Under the pieces are notes generated by a model. That model did not search any database. It was not told the origin of the DNA and saw nothing but the letters and a program-made list of their open reading frames with translations. Source: Glycomyces arizonensis DSM 44726 (lineage in GTDB: Bacteria > Actinomycetota > Actinomycetes > Mycobacteriales > Micromonosporaceae). From it: a stretch of DNA of 64,000 nucleotides. How positions within the stretch are numbered: position 1 is the first letter of the stretch; every line of letters starts with the position of its first letter. Position numbers and translations under genes: made by a program. The stretch is taken from assembly GCF_000482705.1 (NCBI RefSeq), contig NZ_AXWO01000007.1:241479-305478 (forward strand). The letters are read 5' to 3'. Below, one piece after another: positions 17,686 through 25,050 of the stretch.

Positions 17686-18482
17686 TGAGTCGCATCGGAG
17701 AACTCGCCGCGAAGGTGGCGGCGGACAAGGGCCGGTCCGATGACCTCGAAGCCGCGATGGCGAGCACGGGCGAGATCGCCGATCAGCTGGCCGGGAGCTT
17801 CACGGACATCGGAGCCAGAGGCAAAGCGGCGCAGATCAGCGAGGTGAAGACCCAGCTCGGTCAGGCGCGCAACACACGCTGGCTCGCGGAAGGCCACCTC
17901 GAAGACGCCTTGCGGGTGCTGCAAGCCGTGATGGACGGCCAAGGAGCAAGCGGAGCAGGCGCGGCAGGCGGAGGAAGCTCACCGACCGCCAGCGCCTCCA
18001 GCAGCGATGCCTCCGGCTCCGAGAACGGTTCGCCATCGGAACCGGAAGGCGGCCATACCTTCATCACCGACCTCGACGGCCAACCGGTGAAGGTCACCTT
18101 GATCCCGGCCGAGCCCGAACACGAACCCCGAGCCTCTGGCAAGGAACTCGTGGACAAATCGCAGGAGGATGAGAAGCTCGGCGGGTTCCGCCGCACCGCT
18201 CGGCATTCGGCTCGTAAGGTCGAAGATCTTCAATCGTTCTCGAAAGAAGTCGGCAAAGGCATCGAGGCGCTGTCGAGGCTCGATGACACGCCAGGCAGCA
18301 CCGAAGCGTTCACACTTCAAGACTGCACACCCCAAGTGATCAGCTACTCTGCCCCGCCGCCACCGCCGCCGTCATTGAACATCGTGGACACGATCGTTCA
18401 CACCGTTACCCTGAGCATCGGGGCGCTTGAAGCGTCATCAAGGATTAGGAGAGGGAGGAAGAAGAACAATGACAACGATTAA
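17685..18482 (+). CDS. Coiled-coil protein with Ser/Gly linker and unknown C-terminal region
   Basis: 265 aa. Residues 1-85 are homologous to the preceding 85-aa protein. Residues ~88-125 are a Ser/Gly/Ala/Pro linker. Residues ~126-150 form a short strand-rich unit ('GGHTFITDLDGQPVKVTLI'). A charged helix follows, then 'APPPPPPS', a helix and a very basic C-terminus ('RIRRGRKKNNDND'). No signal peptide or definite membrane segment. TGATG overlap upstream and 14-nt overlap downstream with the 149-aa gene show a tight operon. The multi-part layout (helical N-domain, linker, small C-domain) resembles secreted effector architecture, but no toxin motif is visible. Confidence 0.75.
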   Translation: MSRIGELAAKVAADKGRSDDLEAAMASTGEIADQLAGSFTDIGARGKAAQISEVKTQLGQARNTRWLAEGHLEDALRVLQAVMDGQGASGAGAAGGGSSPTASASSSDASGSENGSPSEPEGGHTFITDLDGQPVKVTLIPAEPEHEPRASGKELVDKSQEDEKLGGFRRTARHSARKVEDLQSFSKEVGKGIEALSRLDDTPGSTEAFTLQDCTPQVISYSAPPPPPPSLNIVDTIVHTVTLSIGALEASSRIRRGRKKNNDND

Positions 18483-18918
18483 GCCCGTCCACCGGGATCT
18501 CGTGGAGGCCATCGCGGCCCGTAACCTCATCAAGGCGCGCGAGTTGAACGAGGCCATGCCTCCCGAAGAGCACCAAGCTTATAGCCAGTATCTCTCTGCG
18601 GTGTTCTCGCTGCTTCTCGATGATTTCTTCGGGACGGGGCTCAGCCGTGATTCGATTGCAGGGTTTGCGAATCAGCTTCGCGAAGACTACAGGGATTCCG
18701 GCGTGCCCTTCAATCGGTTGGCAGTCGAAGGAGTCATCCGCGCAAGCGCTGGTGAGACCTCCCTCTTCGAGGACCTGACCAGTGAAGACATCGTCTCGAC
18801 CCAAGTCATGGTCATCGGAAAGCTGGGCACCCAGGGCACCGCAGTACGGCCCGACCTCGACCGGTTCTTGGATGAAGCCGAAGTGATGGTGGCCGAATGG
18901 GAGCAAGAAGACCAATAA
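18469..18918 (+). CDS. ~150-aa paralogue family, member A
   Basis: 149 aa from ATG 18469, 10 nt after a strong AGGAGAGGGAGGA that lies inside the previous gene. Predicted all-helical, acidic and soluble, ending 'FLDEAEVMVAEWEQEDQ'. It shares with the proteins at 19070 and 19648 a scaffold of: a helix ending in ELNEAM/LSDAM; 'YLSAVFSLLLDDFF'; 'VEGVIRASAGETSLFEDL'; an 'EDI.STQ' helix; and the FLDEAE...WE helix. More divergent copies are at 14913 and 14218. I do not recognise the family; there is no catalytic signature. Tandem arrangement suggests diversification under selection (inference). Confidence 0.8.
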   Translation: MTTIKPVHRDLVEAIAARNLIKARELNEAMPPEEHQAYSQYLSAVFSLLLDDFFGTGLSRDSIAGFANQLREDYRDSGVPFNRLAVEGVIRASAGETSLFEDLTSEDIVSTQVMVIGKLGTQGTAVRPDLDRFLDEAEVMVAEWEQEDQ

Positions 18919-18930
18919 CGGCCCGCCTCA

Positions 18931-18950
18931 GGGCGGCGGCTTCGCCGCCC
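18931..18950 (+). terminator. GC hairpin after member A
   Basis: GGGCGGCG-GCTT-CGCCGCCC, an 8-bp perfect stem with a 4-nt loop, 12 nt after the stop and followed by a C/T-rich tract. It could attenuate transcription between the 149-aa and 152-aa genes rather than end it. Confidence 0.45.
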
Positions 18951-19069
18951 CTTGCCCTCCTTTGCCCGTCCTTGCCTTCCGAGCGATACCGAGACGGCGC
19001 CGCCACGGGCTTCCGGACCGCTGCGGCATCCAGGCCGCCGATACGAACCCGTCAGCGAAAGAAGGAGCG

Positions 19070-19528
19070 ATGGCGAACATTGCACCCGCGCATCGCGAAC
19101 AGCTCAAGGCGTTCGCGACCGGCGACCTCGACCGGGCCCAGGCACTCAGCGACGCGATGTCCGACCACGAATGGGCAGGCTACCGCCTGCTCCACGCGGC
19201 GCTGTTCTCCGTGCTGCTGGACAACCACTTTCAGCATGCTCCCGGGGGCATCTCGCCGCAGACCATCGCCGAGCTCGTCACCAGAATCCGCCGCGACTAC
19301 GAAGCGGCCAACATCACCTTCGATTCCTGGACCGTCGAAGGCGTCCTTCGGGCGACCGCCGGGGAGGAGTACCTCTTCGAGCGCTTCTCGAACGAAGACA
19401 TCATCTCCACCCAGACGATCGTGGTCGGCAGGCTGACGAGCTACGACCTGGACGCCTCGAAGGACATCGACGCGTTCCTCGACGCCGCCGAAGCGCTCGT
19501 GACCGCATGGGAGCGGCAAAGCCAGTAG
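19070..19528 (+). CDS. ~150-aa paralogue family, member B
   Basis: 152 aa from ATG 19070 with GAAGGAG 3 nt upstream of the last spacer base; a longer frame to 18962 exists but lacks a ribosome site. Shares the family scaffold: 'LHAALFSVLLDNHF', 'RIRRDYEAANITFDSWTVEG', 'VEGVLRATAGEEYLFERF', 'NEDIISTQTIVVGRL', 'FLDAAEALVTAWE'. By eye it is roughly 40% identical to members A and C. Soluble, helical and acidic, no signal peptide. Separated from member A by 151 nt with a hairpin and from member C by an iteron-like repeat, so each paralogue may be regulated separately. Confidence 0.8.
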   Translation: MANIAPAHREQLKAFATGDLDRAQALSDAMSDHEWAGYRLLHAALFSVLLDNHFQHAPGGISPQTIAELVTRIRRDYEAANITFDSWTVEGVLRATAGEEYLFERFSNEDIISTQTIVVGRLTSYDLDASKDIDAFLDAAEALVTAWERQSQ

Positions 19529-19573
19529 CCTTACCCCCGCGCGGCGGGACCGCCCGCGCCGCGAAGCTTCCAC

Positions 19574-19628
19574 AAATCAGCCACAAACCGGCTGTAAACC
19601 AGCCAGAAACCGGCCAGAAGCTGGCCAA
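19574..19628. repeat. Five 11-bp iteron-like units before member C
   Basis: Contiguous units at 19574, 19585, 19596, 19607 and 19618, consensus AAACCGGCCAG with 1-4 changes each. The period is one DNA helical turn, so every unit faces the same side. The array ends 19 nt before the 19648 start and includes its upstream region, consistent with a cooperative protein-binding site. It is non-coding on the plus strand. Confidence 0.7.
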
Positions 19629-19647
19629 AGACTAGGGGGAACACGGA

Positions 19648-20100
19648 ATGATCGTCAAGGACGAATACCGCGAACAGATCAGACTGATGGCGACCGGTCG
19701 CGGCCAGGACGCCAGCGAGTTGAACGCCGCCCTGCCCGCCGAGGACCGTGTCCCCTTCAACCAGTTCCTCTCCGGGGTGTTCGCCGTCCTGATGGACCGC
19801 CACTTCAAGGACAACCTCAACCGTGACACCCTGGCGGAGTTCTCGGCCGAGTTGTGCCGCAACTACCAGAACTCCGGCCTGAAAATCCGGCCGCTGACGG
19901 TGGAGGGCATCCTTCGCGGAAGCGCCGGTGAGACGCACCTGCTCGAAGGCATCTCGGCCGACGAGATCATCGGCGTCCAGGTCCTCGTGATCGCGAAGAT
20001 CGCGGCAGAGGACCCGGCGGTGAGTTCCGGTATCGAGCAGTTCCTCGACGAGGCCGAAGAACTCGTGGCCCAATGGGAGCAAGAGCCCGGCGACTCCTGA
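19648..20100 (+). CDS. ~150-aa paralogue family, member C
   Basis: 150 aa from ATG 19648 with AGGGGGAA upstream. Family scaffold: 'FLSGVFAVLMDRHFKDNL', 'AELCRNYQNSGLKIR', 'VEGILRGSAGETHLLEGI', 'ADEIIGVQVLVIAKI', 'FLDEAEELVAQWEQEPG'. Helical and soluble with no catalytic motif. Together with members A and B and the two divergent-operon copies it makes five paralogues within 6 kb. A small hairpin (20111-20128, GCGTGGA/TCCACGC) follows the stop and may be a weak terminator. Confidence 0.8.
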   Translation: MIVKDEYREQIRLMATGRGQDASELNAALPAEDRVPFNQFLSGVFAVLMDRHFKDNLNRDTLAEFSAELCRNYQNSGLKIRPLTVEGILRGSAGETHLLEGISADEIIGVQVLVIAKIAAEDPAVSSGIEQFLDEAEELVAQWEQEPGDS

Positions 20101-20202
20101 ACCCGGTGTGGCGTGGATCTTTCCACGCATGACCGGCCGTCCGTCCGGATCGGCCCGTGGGAACAATGGCCGCAACTCGTCTCACGATCCCCGGAGGTAC
20201 CA

Positions 20203-20751
20203 GTGGCCCCTTGGTTGCGACTGCTCGCCGTCGTTCCGCCGGCCGTGGCGCTGCTCGTCTCGTCCGGCTGCTCGGACTCCTGGGGCTGCACCGACACCAC
20301 GGCCGAGCGCGGGGAGGCCGCGGCCGAAGTGGACGCCGTGGGCACGGACGGCGAACCCCTCGGCGTCACCGTCGCGATCCTGGACTGGGAGTTGAGCCCG
20401 CACCCGCAGACGCCGGACGAAGGCGACATGGTCGATGTCACCTACAGCTTCGACTACTACGGGGAATCCTACGGGGACGCGCTGCGGGACGTCGGTCTCC
20501 AGTTGTGCGCGGTGGACGCGGACCGCGTGGCGCTGTCATGCGCGGTCGTCTACTCCACCGAGACGCGGCCGGAGTCCGATCGCCTGCTCACCGGCGAGAG
20601 CTGGCTCGGTCCCGAGCATCCCGAGCGGACGGCCGAGGTGTTGCTGATCCCCAACAACATGATCCACCACCGAGTCACCTGCGAGGGCGACCCGAAAGAC
20701 GGCGGCGGAACCCATCCTCCGGAGCACCTCGTGCCCGGAGACCAGTTGTGA
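20203..20751 (+). CDS. Lipoprotein of unknown function
   Basis: 182 aa from GTG 20203, chosen because GGAGGT sits 4-9 nt upstream and the product then begins with a compact signal peptide ending in the lipobox 'LLVSSGC'. The mature part has Cys pairs (SWGC, LQLC, LSC, VTC) and beta strands ('VDVTYSFDYYGESYGDAL'), consistent with a small disulphide-stabilised extracellular domain anchored to the outer face of the membrane. It follows the paralogue cluster at 102 nt and may belong to it. Family not recognised. Confidence 0.75.
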   Translation: MAPWLRLLAVVPPAVALLVSSGCSDSWGCTDTTAERGEAAAEVDAVGTDGEPLGVTVAILDWELSPHPQTPDEGDMVDVTYSFDYYGESYGDALRDVGLQLCAVDADRVALSCAVVYSTETRPESDRLLTGESWLGPEHPERTAEVLLIPNNMIHHRVTCEGDPKDGGGTHPPEHLVPGDQL

Positions 20752-21008
20752 CGCCGCCGGACGCCCGGCCACGGCAGGCGCCGCGACCGGGCGTCCAGCT
20801 GAGCGTCCGGACGGGTTCGGCGGTCTGACGTCCGAGCTTTCCGAACCAGCGGGCACCGTGCGCGCCGCGCACGCTCGGCTGCCGCGCGGCTCCGGGAACG
20901 CTCAGTCCTCGATGCCGCGCGCCGACGGGCTGCCGCCCAAGCGGCGCGGACCGGGCCCCGCGTCGCCCGCCGGGTCCGGCTCGGCCTTCGTGCGTGTCGG
21001 GAACTCGA

Positions 21009-21674
21009 TCACGGATTCCAAGTGATGGTCATGTTCAGGCCGTCGTCCGGGTGGTACGTCCAGAACGCCGAGTACTCGCCGAAGTCGGCCTCCTGCGTCC
21101 CGTCGAGGGCACGCGTGCCCTCGATCTGCGAGGTCACGGAATCGGGCACCCCCAACTCATCGAAGATGCACAGGACGTCCAAGTAGTCGGCTCCCGGGTT
21201 CTCTTCGGCCCCCGCGCGGTCGATTATGAGCGTGTCCCCGTCGTCGCCGATGCGGATGTCGAGCGAATCGGGAGCGCAGTTCTCACGAGCCTCGACCAGG
21301 GAAGAGGAGGACTCCCCTCCCGCGCCGTCGATGCCGATACCGACCGCGAGCCCCGCGGCGAAGAAGAAGACGGCTCCGACGATCACCGACACTATGACGG
21401 CCGCGGAAGCTCGCCTGCGCTTGGGAGGCTGCGGGGCAAGCGGAATCGGCGGGGCCTGCTGAGTCTGCGGGGGCGGAACCGCGCCGGAAGGCAGCGGTTC
21501 GGACAACGGCGGTTCGAGCTGCGGTCCGGACGGCGGCGGTTCGGACGGCGAAGGCGAAGCCGCGCCGAGCGGCGACGGCGGTTCGGTCATGTCAGGCGGC
21601 ACCGCGTCGGGCGGCACCGCGTTGGACGGGGGCGGTTCGGGCGGTGATGCTTGCTCATAGGGGCGATCCGACAT
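21009..21674 (-). CDS. Pro-rich single-TM protein with extracellular domain
   Basis: 221 aa from ATG 21674 (GGAAGGAAAG upstream). Residues 1-~90 are Pro/Ser/Glu-rich ('PSPSEPPPSGPQLEPP'). 'AAVIVSVIVGAVFFFAAGLA' is a single membrane helix after RRR. The C-terminal ~110 residues form a soluble outside domain with a Cys pair ('ENCAPDSLD', 'DVLCIFDEL') and end 'MTITWNP'. Architecture resembles actinobacterial DUF4352/DUF4190-style anchored proteins, but no family is certain. The 257 bp to the convergent lipoprotein gene at 20751 show no gene. The next minus-strand gene upstream (21823) has a similar layout. Confidence 0.75.
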   Translation of the reverse strand: MSDRPYEQASPPEPPPSNAVPPDAVPPDMTEPPSPLGAASPSPSEPPPSGPQLEPPLSEPLPSGAVPPPQTQQAPPIPLAPQPPKRRRASAAVIVSVIVGAVFFFAAGLAVGIGIDGAGGESSSSLVEARENCAPDSLDIRIGDDGDTLIIDRAGAEENPGADYLDVLCIFDELGVPDSVTSQIEGTRALDGTQEADFGEYSAFWTYHPDDGLNMTITWNP

Positions 21675-21822
21675 TTCGGTCTTTCCTTCCGGGGCCTTCT
21701 CGGGCGAAGTTCTTACGGTTCTGAAGGGGTGGCGGGCGCCGATCGGTTCCGAGTCGCCGTCCGCCGCATTCTCGATAAGAGTCCGGTTCGGCCTCCCAAA
21801 GACAAGGCCGAACCGGACAGTC

Positions 21823-22746
21823 TCATTCGGAGGCGATGCTCCAGCCTCCATCGGCGTTCACGATCACGACGGCCGGGCCGCTGGTGACCGCCGAGGTGCC
21901 GTCATAGGAGCCGATCTCGTTGACGAGCAGGTCGAATCCGAACATGGAGTCGCTGACGTAGGTGACGATGAAGTTGTGCGCGCCGTCGTGCGTCAGCTTC
22001 CAGTTGGCCGCTCCGCCGGTGTAGCGGTACACGCCGTCCCCTTGGGACTCCTGCGGGTCGCCGAGTTCCGGCGCGTCGGCGATCGGGGCGATGGTGATCT
22101 CCCAGGAGCCGCCCGCGGTGATCTCCAATGAGGTCGCGTCGCCTCCCAAGCCCGCGATCCCGTAGGCGGCGGTGCCGTCGTAGGAGCCGATCGCGTTGAC
22201 GGGCAGGTCCGACATCTCGTTGTTCTCGTCGAGGGTGGTGAGGATGAAGTTCCCCGAGCCCGAGTGCGAGGCGGTGATGATGCCCTGCCCGGCAGGCAGG
22301 TCGATCACGCTGTCACCTGAGCCGGACTCGGTGACCGCGTCGAAGACCGGGAACGACGAGGAGAAGTAGTCGGCCTCCTCCTCTTCCTCGGCCTCCTCGG
22401 CTTCGCCCTCGGCCTCTTCGCCCCCGGCCTCGTCGGCCTCGTCGGCGCCGGCCGGCTCGCCGGTCTCGGCCGCGCTCTGGTCGTCGGCGTCGCTCGAAGC
22501 CTCGGACGCCTCGTCGCCGGTGTCGGTGTCGTCCCCGAGCGCGCCGATGATGCCGCCCGAGCAGCACAGGACGAAGACGACCGCGATGGTGATCGACCAC
22601 CAGCGCAGATACCAGGGCTTCTTGGCGGCGGGCGGAGCCTGCGGTACGAAGCCCGGCTGCGGATAGCCCGGCTGGGGATAGGACTGCGGGTACTGCGGGT
22701 TCTCCGGGGGCTGCGAGTGCTCGGGGGGCGGCGGGGTGGTGCTCAT
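21823..22746 (-). CDS. Single-TM protein with two extracellular repeat domains
   Basis: 307 aa from ATG 22746 (GGAAGG upstream). Layout: Pro/Gln/Tyr-rich cytoplasmic N-terminus ('YPQSYPQPGYPQPG'), membrane helix 'SITIAVVFVLCCSGGIIGAL', a long acidic Glu/Ala/Asp linker (~residues 75-125), then two related beta domains. The repeat is visible as 'SGSGNFILTTLDENNE...LPVNAIGSYDGTAAYG' and 'DGAHNFIVTYVSDSMF...LLVNEIGSYDGTSAV'. No catalytic motif, so a binding or sensor role outside the cell is likely (inference). It diverges from the type I RM locus, with an inverted repeat in the shared 175-bp gap. Confidence 0.8.
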   Translation of the reverse strand: MSTTPPPPEHSQPPENPQYPQSYPQPGYPQPGFVPQAPPAAKKPWYLRWWSITIAVVFVLCCSGGIIGALGDDTDTGDEASEASSDADDQSAAETGEPAGADEADEAGGEEAEGEAEEAEEEEEADYFSSSFPVFDAVTESGSGDSVIDLPAGQGIITASHSGSGNFILTTLDENNEMSDLPVNAIGSYDGTAAYGIAGLGGDATSLEITAGGSWEITIAPIADAPELGDPQESQGDGVYRYTGGAANWKLTHDGAHNFIVTYVSDSMFGFDLLVNEIGSYDGTSAVTSGPAVVIVNADGGWSIASE

Positions 22747-22822
22747 GGCTGACCTTCCGTGTCTTGGGCCGTTATCGATGAGCACCACCGTCCCCCAAGC
22801 TCGCGCGGAGTTAAACTAGAAT

Positions 22823-22844
22823 GCTGATAGCAGGTACTATCAGC
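22823..22844. promoter_or_regulatory. Inverted repeat between the membrane protein and RM genes
   Basis: GCTGATAG-caggta-CTATCAGC, perfect 8-bp arms with a 6-bp spacer. It is in the divergent 22747-22921 gap, 78 nt before the first RM gene. Dyads here often bind RM control regulators; no C protein gene is seen, though the first gene has an N-terminal HTH-like segment. Confidence 0.5.
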
Positions 22845-22921
22845 GAGGTCGACCCTAAACAATCCGATCGGACGTTCTAATCGTAAAATCTGAAGGCGCC
22901 GAGCGGAAGGGAGACGGAGAC

Positions 22922-25048
22922 ATGACCTCCGGCCAGAACCCGAACCCGCTGCTGACCGCCGCCGAGATCGCCGGTCTCGCGGGCGTCCAGAAGGACGTCG
23001 TCCACAACTGGCGCAGGCGCTTCGGCGACTTTCCCGAGCCGGTGCGCCGCCAAGGGCAGACCCAGTACTTCGCGGTCGAACCCGTCCTCGAATGGCTGGA
23101 GCGCACCGGTCGCATCGATCCCGCCGAGGGCCGTTCGGAGCTCGCGCGCCACAACGTGTCCGCCACCGCCGACACGTGGCCGCGCGGCGACTTCATCGAC
23201 GCCGCGACGGCCCTCGTCGCGCTCCACCACCGCACCAACGCCTGGCCGGACCCCGACACCCCCGCACCCGAAGCGCTCGCCCGGCTCGCCGACGCCGCCG
23301 ACGAAGCCGACCCCGACGACGAGTGCCTCTACTCCGAGATCGCCGGCCTCCCAAGCGAAGGCGCGGCGCTCGCGGTCCTGCTCCACGCCTTCATCGACGC
23401 CTGGTGGACCCACGAGGACGCCTGTGAGGACATCATCGCGATGCACCGACGCCTCGGCGACACCGCGATTGCGGCCGTCGAACTCGCGGACGGCGCCAAG
23501 GAATTCCTGGTCAGGCTCGCGCTCGGTGACGTCGCCGATGATCCGAGCGCGCCCGTGATCGTCGACCGCGACGAGCTCACCGTCGACGACCTCACCGACG
23601 ACGGCGGCCAGTTCGTGATCGCCGACCCCTACGCCGGTTCGGGCGCGCTGCTCGCGGCGGCGGCGCGGCGGCTGCCCGATGGGGTCTACGCCCCGCGCTT
23701 CGTCGGCGCGGTCGACGACGAACGCCTGCTCCGCCTGGCGCGCAGGCGCCTCGCGGTCGCCGCGGACGGCGGGCTGGACGTCCAGATCTTCCACGGCGAC
23801 GATCTCCCCGACGACATCGCCAGGCCCGACCGGGTCGTGACCGCGCTGCCGCAGCGCCTCAGCGACCCCGAGGCCGTGTTCGACGCGGTCGACAGGATCT
23901 CGCTGCGGATGCCGGAGGCGTCGAGCGCCGTCGTCCTCGGCCCTGAGAGCGCGCTCGCCGCCGACCTGCGGGGGCAGTCCAAGCTGGAGCATCTCCGGTT
24001 GCGGCTGCTCGCCCAGGCGAGTGCCGAGGCCGTGGTCAGTCTCCCGGACGGCCAGATCCCGATCCGCGCCGCCCACAAGACCGCCGTATGGGTGATGCGA
24101 AAACCGCTCCCCGCGTACTGCCGCGGGCGGGTGCTGCTGGCGGACCTGCGGACCGATGCCCTCGGCGGCGCCGTCTTCAGCGGTGCTTCCTTCACCAGCA
24201 CCGCGGCCGACGAGGCCGCCGAAGACATCCTCACTTGGCGGCTCCGCGCAAAGCGCAAGCGCGACAAGGCCGTTCCCTTCGAGATCGAACGGCTCAGGAA
24301 GGACTGGGGTGCGCTGCGCCCGCCTCCGCGGGCCGCCGTCGCCGGGGCCGCGCGGGTCGCGGACATGCTCGCGATCGGAACGCGGTTGGACGCGCTCGCC
24401 TCGAAGGACGGCAACGCCCCGATGGCCGCCTGGCTCGACCCGCGCGCCGCCACGGCGCCGGTCCGGCCGCAGACCGCCAGCATCGCCCGCCTGCGGTCCC
24501 AGAGGTACGTGCGAGTCGTTCCGGGCCTGCGGGTCCTCGAAGAGCACGTGAGCGACGACGGCATCCTCCTACTCGGGGCTGAAGAGGTGGCCGAGCCCGA
24601 GCGCATCGGCGCGCGATGCCTCGACCGGCTCGCGCTCGGTGCGTACCAGGCCGCCGAGCTGACACGTCCGGGTGACGTCGTGGTGGCGGCGAGCCGTGAG
24701 GGACAGGACGCGTGGGTCGATGTCGACGGCGCGAAACTCGCCGTGCGTCCCGCGCGTGTAATCCGTATCGGACCGCGAGGCGAAGACCGGCTCACCCCTT
24801 GGCTGTTGGCAGCATTGATACGTCGCTGCGCCAAGCCGGGGGAGAAGCTGGCCGACGTGCGGCTGCCGATCCTCGCGCCGTCCGACCTCGCGCCGACCGC
24901 CGCCGCGCTCGACGCCATCGCCCGACGACGTGAGCGGGCCGCCGCGGAGCTCGCGGCGCTCGACGCCCTGACCGCCCAGATAGCCGACGGTCTCGCCGAC
25001 GGAACCGTAGACCTTGAGCCAGTGATGACCGAGACGAAGGAAGACTGA
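22922..25048 (+). CDS. HTH-containing degenerate N6-adenine methylase-like protein of the RM operon
   Basis: 708 aa. Residues ~8-55 form a helix-turn-helix-like segment ('LTAAEIAGLAGVQKDVVHNW'). Near residue 232 'ADPYAGSGALLAAAARR' is a good SAM-binding motif I (compare DPACGSGG in HsdM). Where N6-adenine methylases have NPPF/Y (~residue 305) it reads 'VVTALPQRLSD', so the catalytic NPP(F/Y) is gone. The C-terminal ~250 residues have an HsdS-like feel ('RPGDVVVAASREG', coil near the end). It starts the operon, 2 nt before hsdM. Likely a non-catalytic partner, regulator or specificity accessory (inference). Confidence 0.7.
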   Translation: MTSGQNPNPLLTAAEIAGLAGVQKDVVHNWRRRFGDFPEPVRRQGQTQYFAVEPVLEWLERTGRIDPAEGRSELARHNVSATADTWPRGDFIDAATALVALHHRTNAWPDPDTPAPEALARLADAADEADPDDECLYSEIAGLPSEGAALAVLLHAFIDAWWTHEDACEDIIAMHRRLGDTAIAAVELADGAKEFLVRLALGDVADDPSAPVIVDRDELTVDDLTDDGGQFVIADPYAGSGALLAAAARRLPDGVYAPRFVGAVDDERLLRLARRRLAVAADGGLDVQIFHGDDLPDDIARPDRVVTALPQRLSDPEAVFDAVDRISLRMPEASSAVVLGPESALAADLRGQSKLEHLRLRLLAQASAEAVVSLPDGQIPIRAAHKTAVWVMRKPLPAYCRGRVLLADLRTDALGGAVFSGASFTSTAADEAAEDILTWRLRAKRKRDKAVPFEIERLRKDWGALRPPPRAAVAGAARVADMLAIGTRLDALASKDGNAPMAAWLDPRAATAPVRPQTASIARLRSQRYVRVVPGLRVLEEHVSDDGILLLGAEEVAEPERIGARCLDRLALGAYQAAELTRPGDVVVAASREGQDAWVDVDGAKLAVRPARVIRIGPRGEDRLTPWLLAALIRRCAKPGEKLADVRLPILAPSDLAPTAAALDAIARRRERAAAELAALDALTAQIADGLADGTVDLEPVMTETKED

Positions 25049-25050
25049 CG

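Noticed and set aside
22877..24547. 556-aa minus-strand frame opposite the methylase-like gene
   Set aside because: Shadow composition; no motifs.
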